A DNA stretch of 64,000 nt, taken from positions 47,250,177 through 47,314,176 of the forward strand of contig NC_079147.1 of assembly GCF_945859685.1 (NCBI RefSeq), written 5' to 3'. Shown here piece after piece: positions 43,801-54,737 of this stretch. A model generated the notes under the pieces. The model was not told where the DNA came from. It was given only the letters and a program-made list of their open reading frames with translations, and ran no database searches. Origin of the DNA: Eupeodes corollae. Lineage: Eukaryota > Arthropoda > Insecta > Diptera > Syrphidae. The translations under genes and the position numbers were made by a program. Each line of letters opens with the position of its first letter. Within the stretch, counting starts at the first letter, position 1.

Positions 43801-44305
43801 TGCCCTTAATTCGTTTGCGTTGGTTATCAACAGTAAATCCGTCCGTATCCGAGGCTTGTTGGTGCTTCGCAACTATGAAAGCTTTTACGTGGCCAGGAAG
43901 TCACCCCTACGCACAACCTCCAACCTGGAGGGCCAGATCCTAGGTATAACTCCAAGGACGGGGAGCCGGATAAACCGCTTCTTACAGGCCTGGGCTCCGA
44001 ATATGTCGAAGAAGCCCTATAAGGTGTTCACTAAGGAGTTTAATATTACTGGAACTGTAGACGCCACCGTTGATTCCATCTCGGGAATTCCTCCGCTGCC
44101 GTCTGGATAAGGAGAGGTGCCTTAGTGGAAACACCTCTCCCCACCTCTCTCGTTTGCTGCCCCCAACAACTTTCCACTGGGGTTGGAACCCAATCTAAGT
44201 TGAGGTACTAGGCACCCGATGTTCACCACGTGGAGGTGAGAGTAGGAGTTGATAGACAGAGGTTGGTTTTAAGAAAAAACCTGTGGACGCTTGTGTCCTC
44301 TTGAA
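40838..44305 (-). mobile_element. RTE-like non-LTR retrotransposon, nearly complete, young
   Basis: A 3.4-kb LINE on the minus strand with a microsatellite-like tail (TTTACTTACTTTACTTACTT at 40843-40862, plus-strand reading), as in RTE and related clades. Endonuclease, linker and reverse transcriptase follow in order. It abuts Helitron helicase sequence near 44310, so it seems inserted in or beside that element. Few breaks and higher GC than the surroundings suggest a recent arrival. RTE clade is tentative. Confidence 0.75.
40870..43830 (-). pseudogene. LINE endonuclease-reverse transcriptase polyprotein (broken frame)
   Basis: Read from about 43830 downwards: a CTWNVRSLNRP start and ITAIQEIRWDRPG of the apurinic-type endonuclease, then ICAHAPTEEKDDNTK, IVLGDFNAKLGG, NQIDHIAID and SDHYLVVARV at its end; a basic linker; RT blocks NKAAGADGLNAELFK, CPILKKGDPLNCTNYRGISL, GPYQCGFRPGKSTVDQIF, FRQGDALSCDFFNI and LLAYADDIDIIG; and a C-terminal RLRWLGHVERM, RGRPRIRWR motif. 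The frame is interrupted by frameshifts near 43230, 42490 and 41950 and a stop at 41155. Catalytic YADD is intact. It nicks target DNA and copies its RNA in situ. Confidence 0.8.
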
Positions 44306-44323
44306 TGCACATGTCTACCATTT

Positions 44324-44902
44324 GAACATCTGAAGCCACTATTTTGAGTGGAAAATTTCAAGGTGAAGTTGTACTTTTGCCACGGATCACAATGATGCCT
44401 TCAGATTCGCCTATACCATTCAAACGTTTACAATTTCCAATCCGATTGGCATATGCTATGACTATAAATAAGTCACAAGGCCAAACAATGACAATTTGTG
44501 GCTTACTCACGGCCAATTATATGTTGCGTGTTCCAGAGTTGGAAAACCATCGAATTTATTTATTTATACACCTCAGGGTTTAACCAAAAATATTGTACAT
44601 CCAATGGCATTACGATAAATTAAGTTTTTGTAAATAAAAAAATATATTTTTTAAATAAAATAGTTTGAGTGTAAGCTTTTTTACCTTTAATTAAAACAAG
44701 TTGAAGATTTCATTACACATACTCACACGCTATCGATTAGTCTAATTGTAACAAATTTACATGTAATGCCGTTAGATATTATCATAACATTTGAATAATA
44801 ATTTTCATCAAAATGGTCCAGAATGTTTTAGCTTATTAAAAAAAGTTTGAAATTTTCAAATTAAAGACGTGTAGACAGGACAACGTCTGTCGGGTCCGCT
44901 AG
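44324..44902 (+). mobile_element. Helitron 3' part: helicase C-terminus and terminus
   Basis: The frame ATILSGKFQGEVVLLPRITM, FKRLQFPIRLAYAMTINKSQ, GQTMTICG is the motif V-VI region of Helitron PIF1-like helicase; a shifted end YTPQGLTKNIVHPMALR matches the usual C-terminus. The element ends at 44899-44902 with CTAG after CGGGTCCG, preceded by a short hairpin-capable GACAGGACAACGTCTGTC, followed by T: the canonical Helitron 3' end. The 5' end is not in view here; a possible upstream part is at 29018-29362. Confidence 0.8.
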
Positions 44903-46490
44903 TGTTTATATAATATTATACTGTTAATAACATTTCTTAAAATTATGCTTCAGTTTATAATTCTTAACTCTTAAAATCATACCTAGTTTTATACCTAATG
45001 TTTAGCTCCTAAAAATATACCTTGTTTTATAGTTTAAAAAATCGTAAGAGTTGGATTATTTTTTTAATCAAAAAAGAATTAAGGAAGGTTTTGGGAGCTA
45101 TTAAAGACGGCAGACGTTTTAGACCTTTCACATTTTAAAAATAAAGGCTAAACATTTTTGCTTCGCAATCTTCAGGTTATGTGAGTAATTCTTTATATCT
45201 GCACGGGATTTTTGGATATGAGATAATAGTTTTGAAGAGCTTAAAAACGCAAAAGAAGTTAGGTTGCTCTCACTTTTTGAGGAGAAATTATATTTCCATA
45301 AGTGCATTTCGTTTGATAGGGAAGCCGTCTTGAATCTGGTTTACCGTCCAAGAAAGCTAGGTAAAGACGAATATTATCATACATTTTGTGGTCTCTAAGA
45401 CCGGACATAAAATATCGATCATTAGTATTGGCCTCAGATAAATGTTTAGTTAACTTGACATTTGGAGAGATCATTGGGTTAAGGAATCCTTGTAGTTCTT
45501 GGGAAACTGGTGAAGATGATGCAAGGTTAAAGGTGTGAGAATGGATAAGATTTGGATACGTGGATGTTTTGACAAGAGGATCAACCATAGGAGCCCGATA
45601 ACCAAGACCTGGATAAGAAGTGCTGAAAGAAACTCGTTTGGAAGGAGGCTTGATAGAGGAAGGAGACGTTTTTCGTTTAAGGGACGAAAGTTGGTTAGGG
45701 AGAGAAAACTTTGGAAGGATAAGTGTTATAGTTGGTTGGTCTTAATAATAATTATGAGATTTGATTTGGGTTTTTTAGACTTAATTAAATGATTATTGCT
45801 ACTCATTATGGAAAGCCGTATTCGACCAAGTCGTATTGTTTCCTCCTTGGTGATGAAACAACCAATTGTATTTCAAGGAAATCAGGATTTTGAATTTTCT
45901 TCCAGGTAATTGATGACATTCGCAGATATTGACACAGAATTCTCGTTTAGAGAAGGAGCGAATCCGTAGCATTACCATATCCAGGACAATTATTCAGCAC
46001 GAACCATGTTTTGTTAGCAGATTCAAGCCTGCTTAGTCTTAAATTCCAATCGGATAACTTCTAGGAATGGCCACATTTGTTGATTATTCCGTCTTCTACA
46101 ATGTTATTTACTGAGGTGGTTTGTTGCAGAGGGTCAGAAATCAGGTTTCATCACGAATGAAGGAATGGAGAATGGAGGTTAACGTATGCCGGGTTTTTTG
46201 ATGACGTCGTAGAAAAGCGATTCAATTTTCTGGCATTGATAATTTAGGCTTTCAAGTTCACGTTGTACACTTATAACGGAAGTGTTTACTATTCATCTGG
46301 GTCAATTCAACAGAAAATCAACTGTGGGAATGCAAGTATCAACGAAAATTCCAAAGTTGCATTTATCCTTTTAAATAAGTAAGCAACAATAAATTGTAAA
46401 TTTATTCTTAAATTAAGTTCTAAAAAAAATCCGAGAAATAAAGGTGAGGGCAACCTTCTCTCTCGAAGAAAAATATTTTTTTCAATAATT
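44903..46490. other. No recognised feature
   Basis: AT-rich to 45240. From 45250 to 46300 the sequence is somewhat GC-richer and has a 109-codon minus-strand frame (45259-45588) with a DRYFMSGLRDHKMYDNIRLY stretch that I do not recognise; it may be decayed retroelement coding. A poly-A-like tract at 46420-46500 precedes the next LINE. Confidence 0.4.
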
Positions 46491-46499
46491 AAAGTGGTG

Positions 46500-47800
46500 T
46501 TTGATTAACTGTTACTTTATGATATGCTTAACGGTAGAAAGATTGTTGTCAAAAGTGGCAATGTTACTTCTACCACAACATTCTCAATTAAAAATGGTCT
46601 TAAACAGGGAGCGGTGAATTCGCCGATTCTCTTCAGCATTTACACCAGCGGTCTGATAGGTAGTCTTACAAAGGCAATTGCCTACGCCGACGATCTAACT
46701 GCGTACAGAACGGCCCGAAAGGTTGAGGTTATTAGAATTCTCTTGCAGCGTGATTTTGACAAGATTCAGCGATATTGCGACGACTGGAAACTGAAAATAA
46801 ATGTCCAGAAGTCAGAGACAATTCTGTTCTGGACTCCAATGGCTAGGGCCACGAGGGATATGTGCAAAAATTGGCGTAAGATGATCATCGTTGATCTTCA
46901 CGGGCAGCGATTAGCGAGCAAAAGTGTAGTGAAGTACCTCGGTATCTGGTAAGATCAGTATTTATATTTCGACAGACATATAAATGCTACTCTGACCAGT
47001 GCCAGACGAGCCTTCGCTCTGACGAAACGGCTGTTTTTTAGCAGCCGGCTTGACCCCAGAGTGAAGGTAATTTGCAACATGGCCCTCATACGGCCAATGA
47101 TCGTTTATGGTTATCCTGTGTGGTTCAACGTTTCCCCTTTCCAGATGGAGAAGTTTCGGGTATTTGAGTGGCAGTGTTACCGAAACTGTACCGGCTTATA
47201 TCGAAGAGCCGAATCTTCTTACGTGCATTACTATTCCAACGAGGTCCTATACATTGGGGCTCGAATCAACAGAATTGAAAATTTCGTGATAAAACTCGTT
47301 CGAGGTCACATTGCAAGAGCTATGTCTTCGACCAACAATTTAATTTCCGGGGCGTTCTATCCGAACGACGAGTATTTTGAAAGTGCACGCTTGAGTGGCT
47401 TAATTACACCAGAGGCATTCCTCTTCTTAGATAGATGAGGTCTGATACAGGATATGGCAGTTCCGCTAATCTACCACGTCAGACGAAGAACCGTGTTTTG
47501 GCGACTTCTTTACAATCGGGACGTCATGGCACAAGGTTTCGGTTCAGTAGGGCTGTGTCCGAACGGGACAGAACTGATAGGGTGAAGCAGGAGAAGCAGT
47601 TTCGGTGGCTTCAATCGGCACTTTACAGTTCGTAGTCGGGATAGGGTTTTAAGCTTTGGCCGGTTTAAAAAACATTAAAAAAACATGGAATAAAAGAAAA
47701 AGACAACAAAATATGAAAAGCTTTAAGTTTTATATTAAGGACCTTATTTTAAGTAGTTTGTAAAAATAAAAAAGGATCTTGATATTAGTTTTTTTTTAAA
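46500..47800 (+). mobile_element. Jockey-clade LINE remnant (5'-truncated)
   Basis: Starts inside the reverse transcriptase with the KNGLKQGAVNSPILFSIYTS block and ends in an A-rich tail around 47690-47830. RT YADD box: IAYADDLTAY. The post-RT domain follows: KYLGIW, ALIRPMIVYGYPVWFNV, YIGARINRIENFVIKLVRGH, TPEAFLFLDR. Stops at 46950 and 47436 break the frame. 5' truncation is the usual fate of LINE copies. Jockey assignment rests on the post-RT motifs. Confidence 0.7.
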
Positions 47801-47989
47801 TTGTCTAAAAAATAGAAAAATAAATACAATTTAAATTAAGGAAGGATGTTCTAAAACAAAATTCGAAATGCAGACGGTTTTTGGAAAGGCTTACAAGTAT
47901 GTCGAATTTTTTTTCACAATCTACAAAAAGGTATGCATATGTATAAATAAGGTTTCCAAAAGCTGCACCAAAAAGGTGGAGATATAATT

Positions 47990-48601
47990 CAAAGCTTGTG
48001 TCTGTGGCTAAGAAGTGCAGAGAAAGTTTTATCGAATATTTTCAGCCAATTTTGGACAAAGATGACGCAGACTGCGATGATATGTCTTGGGACTGCAATA
48101 CTGTCAATTTGGCGCAAGGTTATTTACAATTTTTGTTTGACTTTGAATCGCAATTTTTGTTTTAAAGTATTTAATTCAATGTTCAGTTTTACTGATATTT
48201 TATACAATGTCTTAGAAACAAAATCCCTAAACATGAGTTCATTAAGAGAACAATTTGACCAATATTTATGTAAAAACAAAGAACTTGACAATATTCAATA
48301 TTCTAAAAATTTTCCCACTTACCGCAACCTATCAACATCACGTTGTTATCGGTTGGCACAAAGACACTTGAAGAGTAAGCTAATCTCGCAGATATACGAA
48401 GCATCTCAGGGTGCGAACATTTTCAGTGTTAACACTCTTCCACAAAATAGCAATTCAAAAATGGAATTTGAAAAGAGACTCGATAGAATTGACTTAATGA
48501 TCGAAGTTTTTTTTCCATTAGATCGTTTCAACATACAAACCGAAAGAACTAACGCTGTAAATATTTCCAAGAAAAATCATGCAGGTGCAATAGAAGGATG
48601 A
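47990..48601 (+). mobile_element. hAT-like transposase fragment
   Basis: The frame with FKVFNSMFSFTDILYNVLET and KSLNMSSLREQFDQYL resembles the central helical domain of P52rIPK/ZMYM-like hAT transposases (a TD.L...LQ.K.LDI pattern). An alternative frame upstream reads DDMSWDCNTVNLAQGYLQFL. The remainder (to 48601, 201 codons in total) is unrecognised. Weak but repeated pattern. Confidence 0.4.
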
Positions 48602-48703
48602 AAAAGAGAGCATCCAACAAATCCCACGATTCATTATGCTGACTTAACAGCTTGACCAATATTGCAACTGGCAAACCTAGGTTTCATTATTTCTAAGAGA
48701 ATA

Positions 48704-48925
48704 AATGTAAATCAGTGTAAGTTCTACTTTGCTCAAATAAAGATGTGTTTTTTTTAACTAAATAAATATAAAAAAAAATTAATTGGCGCCCAACCGGTGT
48801 GGCTCAAGAAAAACTTAAATGTAAATCAGTTTAAGTTCTACTTTGCTCAAATAAAGATGTGTTTTTTTTTAACTAAATAAATATAAAAAAAATTAATTGG
48901 CGCCCAACCGGTGTGGCTCGAGAAA
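48704..48925 (+). repeat. Tandemly duplicated LTR 3' end and primer-binding site
   Basis: Two copies, about 115 bp apart, of AATGTAAATCAG...CAAATAAAGATGTG (polyadenylation-like AATAAA)...TTAATTGGCGCCCAACCGG. TGGCGCCCAAC at 48784 and about 48900 is the type of site that pairs with tRNA-Lys in many retroelements. The doubled LTR/PBS junction precedes a BEL/Pao gag. Confidence 0.65.
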
Positions 48926-49247
48926 AATTTAAGTCGACGTTAAGAACTGTTAAGCAAATCTCAGACCTGACTATTTGGCAGCATTGACAATTGGTCCAAG
49001 ATTGAAATGTTACTTTGGTAGCATTTTTTATTGTACGATGAGATGTAAATTGAAAAAGAGTTAAGTTAGTCTACTAAGACATTTTGTGCTGAGCAGTAGC
49101 CTCCAAAAAGACAATTGCATTTCTACGAATAAAGAATAAATAAAAACGTTTTTGTGTACTAGCTTTTTATTACTATATGAAAAACTTTTACATTACTTGT
49201 CCTTGGAAACAAATTAAACCAGTTTTTAAGAAAAACAGTCAATTTAA

Positions 49248-50330
49248 GATGAGTCTTCCAGAACTTACACCACGCCCGCCGCCGCAGCGCCAGACAGACA
49301 AAATCGAATCCACCAGAACGCTTTGGATTCACAAAAAGTGGCTTTGGCGATGAAGCGGTGGCAGATAAAAGTTTGGAGTTGACGCAAATTCTAAGAGAAT
49401 TAAAGGCAACAAAACTTCAACTCGAAGTAACATTGCTTCTTAATAAAGAAGCCAATTTGGTTTCAGATATCTTTAGGGCAACAGATAGACGGGAATCCGT
49501 TAGGAATTTAAACTCAAAGCGGAACAGTGTGTGTGGAGATGCAAATCCTTTGGAAGTATATGTGCCCCAAGACGACGACGGCGAATATATCCCACATCGT
49601 GATATATTATGTACTTCTCAAAGAGAAAACACATACAAGCGTGTTCATATGGTGAGTAGTCTACCGCACATTTAAATACGCAAACCTCAAAACCAACCCC
49701 TGCCAAGCACAAGCAAGCAGATGTTAGATAGAGAAGTATCTAGATACGATGAAGAAGAAAATTTCATTGAGCGAGACAGACATCAGCAAAGTGAAATAAA
49801 TGTACATCAGTGGCTTCAGTTAAACAAAGCCACCCATAGTACACCGTTTGCGAAAAAAGACAGAGATACAAATGACAAACAAACAGATCGTTTACCTGTC
49901 CTGTCACAAAAAATATATTAAGAAAATGCAAATTGCATCAAAAAGAACCAAATGCTAAAGTCATTGGTCACAAAGACGACGAAAGAAGAAATAACCTGCA
50001 GTATCTGGACATGATGAACACCTTTGTTGCTCGACAGACAAAGATAGATTTGCCAAAGTTTAATGTTAATCCGGAAGATTGTCCGCTCTTTTGCAGTGAG
50101 TTTGTACGAACGACTGATTATGGAAAATTCACTATTCAAGAAAATGTGACACGATTGAGAGCAGATCTTAAAGACGAAGCGCTAGAGGCAGTAAAATCCC
50201 TTCTCATCCTTCCAGACACTTCAGATAGGATTATGCAAGTTAACGCATCACTTTCAATACGCAACACGATCTCAACTTATAACCATAAATCCAAACCCAT
50301 AAAACCGAAATATAATATCTAGAACCAAGG
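49248..50330 (+). pseudogene. BEL/Pao gag (DUF1759) remnant
   Basis: Broken frames: an N-terminal coiled-coil-like LTQILRELKATKLQLEVTLL (49380), an intermediate piece with YDEEENFIERDRHQQSE (49725), then the DUF1759 core IDLPKFNVNPEDCPLFCSEF and RLRADLKDEALEAVKSLLIL, with DTSDRIMQV (50045-50240). DUF1759 is the capsid region of BEL/Pao elements. At least three frame changes occur, and the similarity stops around 50250. No zinc knuckle, protease or RT of this element follows; the next sequence is another LTR region. Clearly non-functional. Confidence 0.65.
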
Positions 50331-50479
50331 ATCGATAGTTCTGCCCAAGCACCGCGACATCACGTACCCAGGAATATCCACTCTGGATCTAAAAATAGAA
50401 CCATCATCGATTTGTGCACACCACACCACACCGCATCACGCTGGACACAACCATAGCTCAAGATGATCAGGAATTAGAA

Positions 50480-50665
50480 TCATATTAGGGGAAAGTATGC
50501 AGCGTCGCATGCACATTCACAGTTCATCGATTCCACTAGACACTTGTCGTAGTTTAAAAATTATAATTGTTATTTTGTGAACTATTTATATATTTTTTTT
50601 AAATAATTTTTTTTTCATTAAAACGAAATAATTAAATATTAATTGGGGGCTCAACCGGGATGCCC
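50480..50665 (+). mobile_element. LTR 3' end with tRNA-Pro-like primer-binding site
   Basis: A T/A-rich stretch with TTTTCATTAAAACGAAATAA, then AATTGGGGGCTCAACCGGGAT at 50641-50661. TGG plus GGGCTCAACCGGGAT is complementary to a typical tRNA-Pro 3' end (with CCA). The left border of this LTR and the element it primed are not identified; the CsRn1-like gag begins only at about 52140. Confidence 0.5.
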
Positions 50666-50929
50666 AAGTGTTAAAGGACCAATTCCTTCAAAAATAAGTA
50701 AATTCTACACTCAGTGGTTCCTGCCAAAAATATATGCCAAAGTAAATAGCAAAGAGCAACAAAAAGGATCATCAGTGAAAGTACCTGTCAACAAGCTGAG
50801 AAACCCGTTCAAGACGATCCATCCATAAATTTATAGAGCATCTAGGACTAAATGTGTAATTAGAATTACATATTCAAAACACTAAGAATCTCGAAAACGA
50901 ATGTATTCAAAGTAAGGTGGAAAATTTTG

Positions 50930-52136
50930 TGAAAAATATTGAATCTCGTTGGAAGAAATCAACCAACCAACTATCGAGCTAGATTTTTGAGACTCAATAA
51001 AACTTGGCTTGAAACCAGAATGAAATTTTCTTTTAATGAGGGTGCGGATAATCAACCAGGACCTCCAAAGCTTGACGGCCACCAACAACAAAAAGTAAAA
51101 AATATTGTTGCCAACAATTGTTTGGAAAATCTTTCAAGTGCAACTCAATCTGCGTTATGGAAGAGTGGTATGCGAGATGACACTCATGTTGTTATAGAAG
51201 CTGTTAAAGAACCAATGGCATCTGTAAAAAAAGTAGGACCAGAAAAGTCAGAAAAAAAGAAGTACATCTGACATCAACTAGCAATTTATTTACTCTGGTT
51301 TGTAAATGGGATATAGACGGTAGCCCTGGTCAAAGCAATTATAGACAACTTAGTAGCTCATCAGCAGGAGACTCATCTGTTTTAATAATATCACTAGTGT
51401 CCTTACAACTACCGGATAGCCAAAATGATACGAATATTATATGGATGGATGGCAAGGTTTGTCACAAATTGACCGATACGAAGTTTACACAAAGCTGTTA
51501 CATAAACCAACAGAATGAATAATCTACAAAATGTGACTCACAAAAATCCCAAGGTTGAAAATCAAGACTTAAGGCAGTCAACCTTACATTCCTGGATGAG
51601 GTTCTTTGAATGTTGCTTGCATATATCATATAGATTGCACATCAAATCTTGGGAATACAAGTTTCGTAGAGTCAAGGAAAAAGGAAATCGTATATAAATT
51701 GAGGCAAGAATTGGGCATTATAGTTTACCAGCCGAAACCCGAATATGGATCAACAAATACGGGTAATACGGAAGGAACTTTTTTGAACATTATAAAAAGT
51801 CGGCTGTAGTGAATGGGTTAGATGAGAATTTAATTTATCGCTTCTATATTATTCTGCAATAAAACAGATGTCACTAAATTTAATGAGTATTCCCTGGAAA
51901 CTGCAAAACAGTACGTGTCTTTGTATCTGTGGTATAATATGCCGACAAGTGTTCACAAAGTACTCATTCATGGATCCAAAGGAATTCAGCAAGCAATTTT
52001 GCCTATTGGACAGTTAGGAGACGAAGCGCAAGAGGCCAAAAATACAGATTTTATGTTCATAAGAGAACATAGAAGCAGAAAAGATAAAGCAGAGCATATA
52101 ACGGATCTCGTCAAAACTCCGACCCTAAACCAATAA
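50930..52136 (+). mobile_element. Decayed Transib/RAG1-like transposase
   Basis: Successive frames read, in family order: FLRLNKTWLETRMKFSFNEG; NLSSATQSALWKSGMRDDTH; LVCKWDIDGSPGQSNYRQLS; IIWMDGKVCHKLTDTK; STLHSWMRFFECCLHISYRL; QELGIIVYQPKPEYGSTNTG; YVSLYLWYNMPTSVHKVLIH; AILPIGQLGDEAQEAKNTDF. This order and the HSW..FFE, GxTNxGNT and EEAQEA(R/K)NxD..xRE motifs match a large insect/cnidarian protein family that resembles Transib transposases and the RAG1 core; the last motif corresponds to the region of the third catalytic acid. At least five frameshifts and stops are present. The family name is from memory and should be checked. Confidence 0.55.
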
Positions 52137-53840
52137 TACCGCCTGGTGCAATTTTTATGTCTCAATACCACAACCACGTGCAGCCGGAGACCCCAGAACT
52201 TTGGTTCGCCATAGCAGAAGCTGACTTCACGGCAAACCGAATAAGCATCAACGTTTAAAAATATAATCAGCTCCTTACCACTGCATATCGCCAGCCAGCT
52301 GATCGATATTGTAAACAACACTCCAGCACACGACAAGTACAAGACACTCAAAACTGCAATCCTCGAGCGTTTCTCTGAATCACGCCAAAAACAAATACAA
52401 AAGCTACTCCGAGGGAAGGTCCTCGGCAACAAAAAACCTTCTCAGCTTCTCAGAGAAATGCGAGAGTTGGCAAGAAATGTCGTGAGTGATGAAGTGCTAC
52501 ATCAGCTTTGGACAGAACGGCTGCCAGAAAAAAATAGTCCTCTGCTCGTCATCTCAGACAATTTCAGTGACCTTAAAGCCCTAGCGGACTACTGTTGATC
52601 GCATCATGGATGCATTGGGTGGTGCTTCGAACAACATGAACATCAAATTCACATGATGTCCTTCGACTGGAACGACAAATTCAAGACCTTACCATCACGG
52701 TCAAATCATTCCAGAACGAACTTCAAAGTTTACACCTGGCGCGTCAACAGATCCAAAACAAGCTCCTGGAGATGCAACTTCGGCAACAACAGCCATCGTC
52801 CATTGGAGCGCTGCCACAACGACAAAACACGCAGCAAGGTCAGTATGCGCAGAGAAGTCGTTCGAGAGGCAGGTCCACTACACCCAACCGCAATGGTATT
52901 TGCTACTACCACAATAGGTTTGATAACGAGGCTTGACAATGTACTCAGCCATGTAAATATACTCTTAGTTCGTCCAAGCAGGAAAACTAGAAATGCTGTC
53001 ACTAATTGGAGCAGTTGGTGACAGCATAGCTACTTCACCTTTAAACGAAATCCGTCTGCATATCCACGAACACTGAACCCAACGAAAATTAATCATCGAC
53101 TCAGGCTCGGTGGTATCCATTATTCCATCTAACTTCCTCAACAATAGACCAGAAAAAAACAGCTCACCCTCTATGCAGCGAATGCAACCCCTATAACCAC
53201 TTACGGCTGCAAAACACTCAAACTTGACCTAAACTTCCAAAGAAGTTTTTCTTAGCCGTTTATAATTGCGGACATACCAACTGCAATTATTGGCGCCGAC
53301 TTCTTGAGCCACTTCATCCTGCTCGTCGACCTCAAGAGCAAACGGCTGATCGACCCACTCACTTCGTTCTCAACCAGAGGTGAAACACTTGAGACGTCAA
53401 CTTCCAATATTTCAACGATCGACGGACCACTTCCTGAACAATACGCCAAGCTTCTCAAGGAATACGTTGACATCACCAAACCTATCAATAGCCCAAACCT
53501 CACCAATGTACAGTACGCTCATCGCATTAAAACAACAGGTCCTCCAGTTTCTTCACGCGCTTACAAGCTTGCAGGAGAAAAAGCAGAAGCCGCAAAGACA
53601 CAAATCTCCTAGATGCTGGAAGAAGGCATCATTAGACCATCAAGAAGTCCTTACGCGAGTCCTATCCATCTCACCAGAAAGAAAAACAATGATTGGCTAC
53701 TCTGCGGGGACTACAGACAGCTTAACACCAACACCGAAGCCGATAAGTATGCGCCTCCACTTGTGCAAGACATCTTCCTTCGCCAAAACCCGAACCCGTC
53801 ACCAGGATCGTACAAACAGGAATCGGTTGACAAACTGTAG
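52137..53840 (+). mobile_element. CsRn1-like Ty3/gypsy retrotransposon remnant: gag, protease, partial RT
   Basis: Gag begins near 52150 with VQPETPELWFAIAEADFTAN, the LWF..LEA.F block of this lineage, and ends with GICYYHNRFDNEA, the Cys/His motif characteristic of CsRn1/Kabuki-type gag. The protease region (53085-53300) has LIIDSGSVVS and IGADFLSHF-like blocks in broken frames. RT starts at AHRIKTTGPPVSSRAYKLAG, then EEGIIRPSRSPYASPIHL and WLLCGDYRQLN, and stops abruptly at about 53800 before the YxDD box. Multiple stops and shifts. No matching LTR pair found. Confidence 0.65.
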
Positions 53841-54540
53841 CCCACGAAGGAGTGTGTGACCAATACCATTAGTAGCTGCAAAAGCAAAGAGGAGCAATGT
53901 TGATCATACCAGCGAGGGAGGAAGTACTCATGGTGTTTTTACTGTAAGACATATTTTATAAAAACTTTAAATCAATATTAATAACAATTAAATCTTAAAA
54001 TTATTAAATTAAAACAATTACAAATTCAAACTGAACATATTTTTGAAATAATAAGAATTTCTAATAGAAATTAACATATCCGAGCACCCTTGAGCGCCCT
54101 AACAAATTTCAAACAAAGATAAGCCCACGAAAAACCTTGACTTTCAATTAAATACTTTGTAATAATTCTTCAAAGATGATGCAACGATAATAAACATAAA
54201 TTGCATATCACCAATTCTTGGCCTTCAGCCTTGTGCAAGAGTATCAAAAGTATTTCACAATATTGAAAAGGGATCTTAAGATCTCTTTCTAGTTTTGTTT
54301 TTTTAGTAGTTTATCAACGTATAGCCGATGATTTCCCCCGACCAACGGTAAGGGATCTGACGCTTAAATAATAAAAGTGTTTTTGATTAAATATAAAACG
54401 GTCTTTTATTTCGGTTGCTCTGTTCCCAGAATAGGAAGAAAGATTTTTTTTGAATTTTTGAAAAAACCCAATTAAAATTGGAGCAGACGGTAGGATTAAC
54501 TTAAATAGAGCGAACAGAACAATTCTATTTCCATTAAAAC
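53841..54540. other. Probable LTR-derived stretch with primer-binding-site-like sequence at 54478
   Basis: No gene. TTGGAGCAGACGGTAGGAT at about 54477-54495 resembles the primer-binding site of 17.6/297-type elements (TGGCGCAGTCGGTAGGAT) with two mismatches. It is preceded by polyadenylation-like AATAAAAG and AAATATAAAACGG. A short frame at 54549-54737 after it could be a gag start but shows no motif. Confidence 0.35.
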
Positions 54541-54737
54541 CCCCAACCATGGAGTCAGCACTTCATGAGATAACTCAAGCAGGATTAATCACACGACAAA
54601 ATAATGACTTTAATAATGAAAAACAAAAGCACACTAACACTAATAAAAAAATTAAAAATAATAATTATAATTTTAAAAATCCTAATAATTCATTTGGATA
54701 TCGATCCAAGTTCATCCCAAGTAAGGAGAGCACATGA

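Noticed and set aside
43820..44110. 96-codon plus-strand frame
   Set aside because: Antisense to the 5' end of the LINE; no recognisable protein.
45259..45588. 109-codon minus-strand frame as a gene
   Set aside because: No motif, no splice or promoter context; kept only as unexplained sequence.
53841..54477. A complete LTR
   Set aside because: A primer-binding-like site follows, but no terminal motif or second copy was found, so borders cannot be stated.
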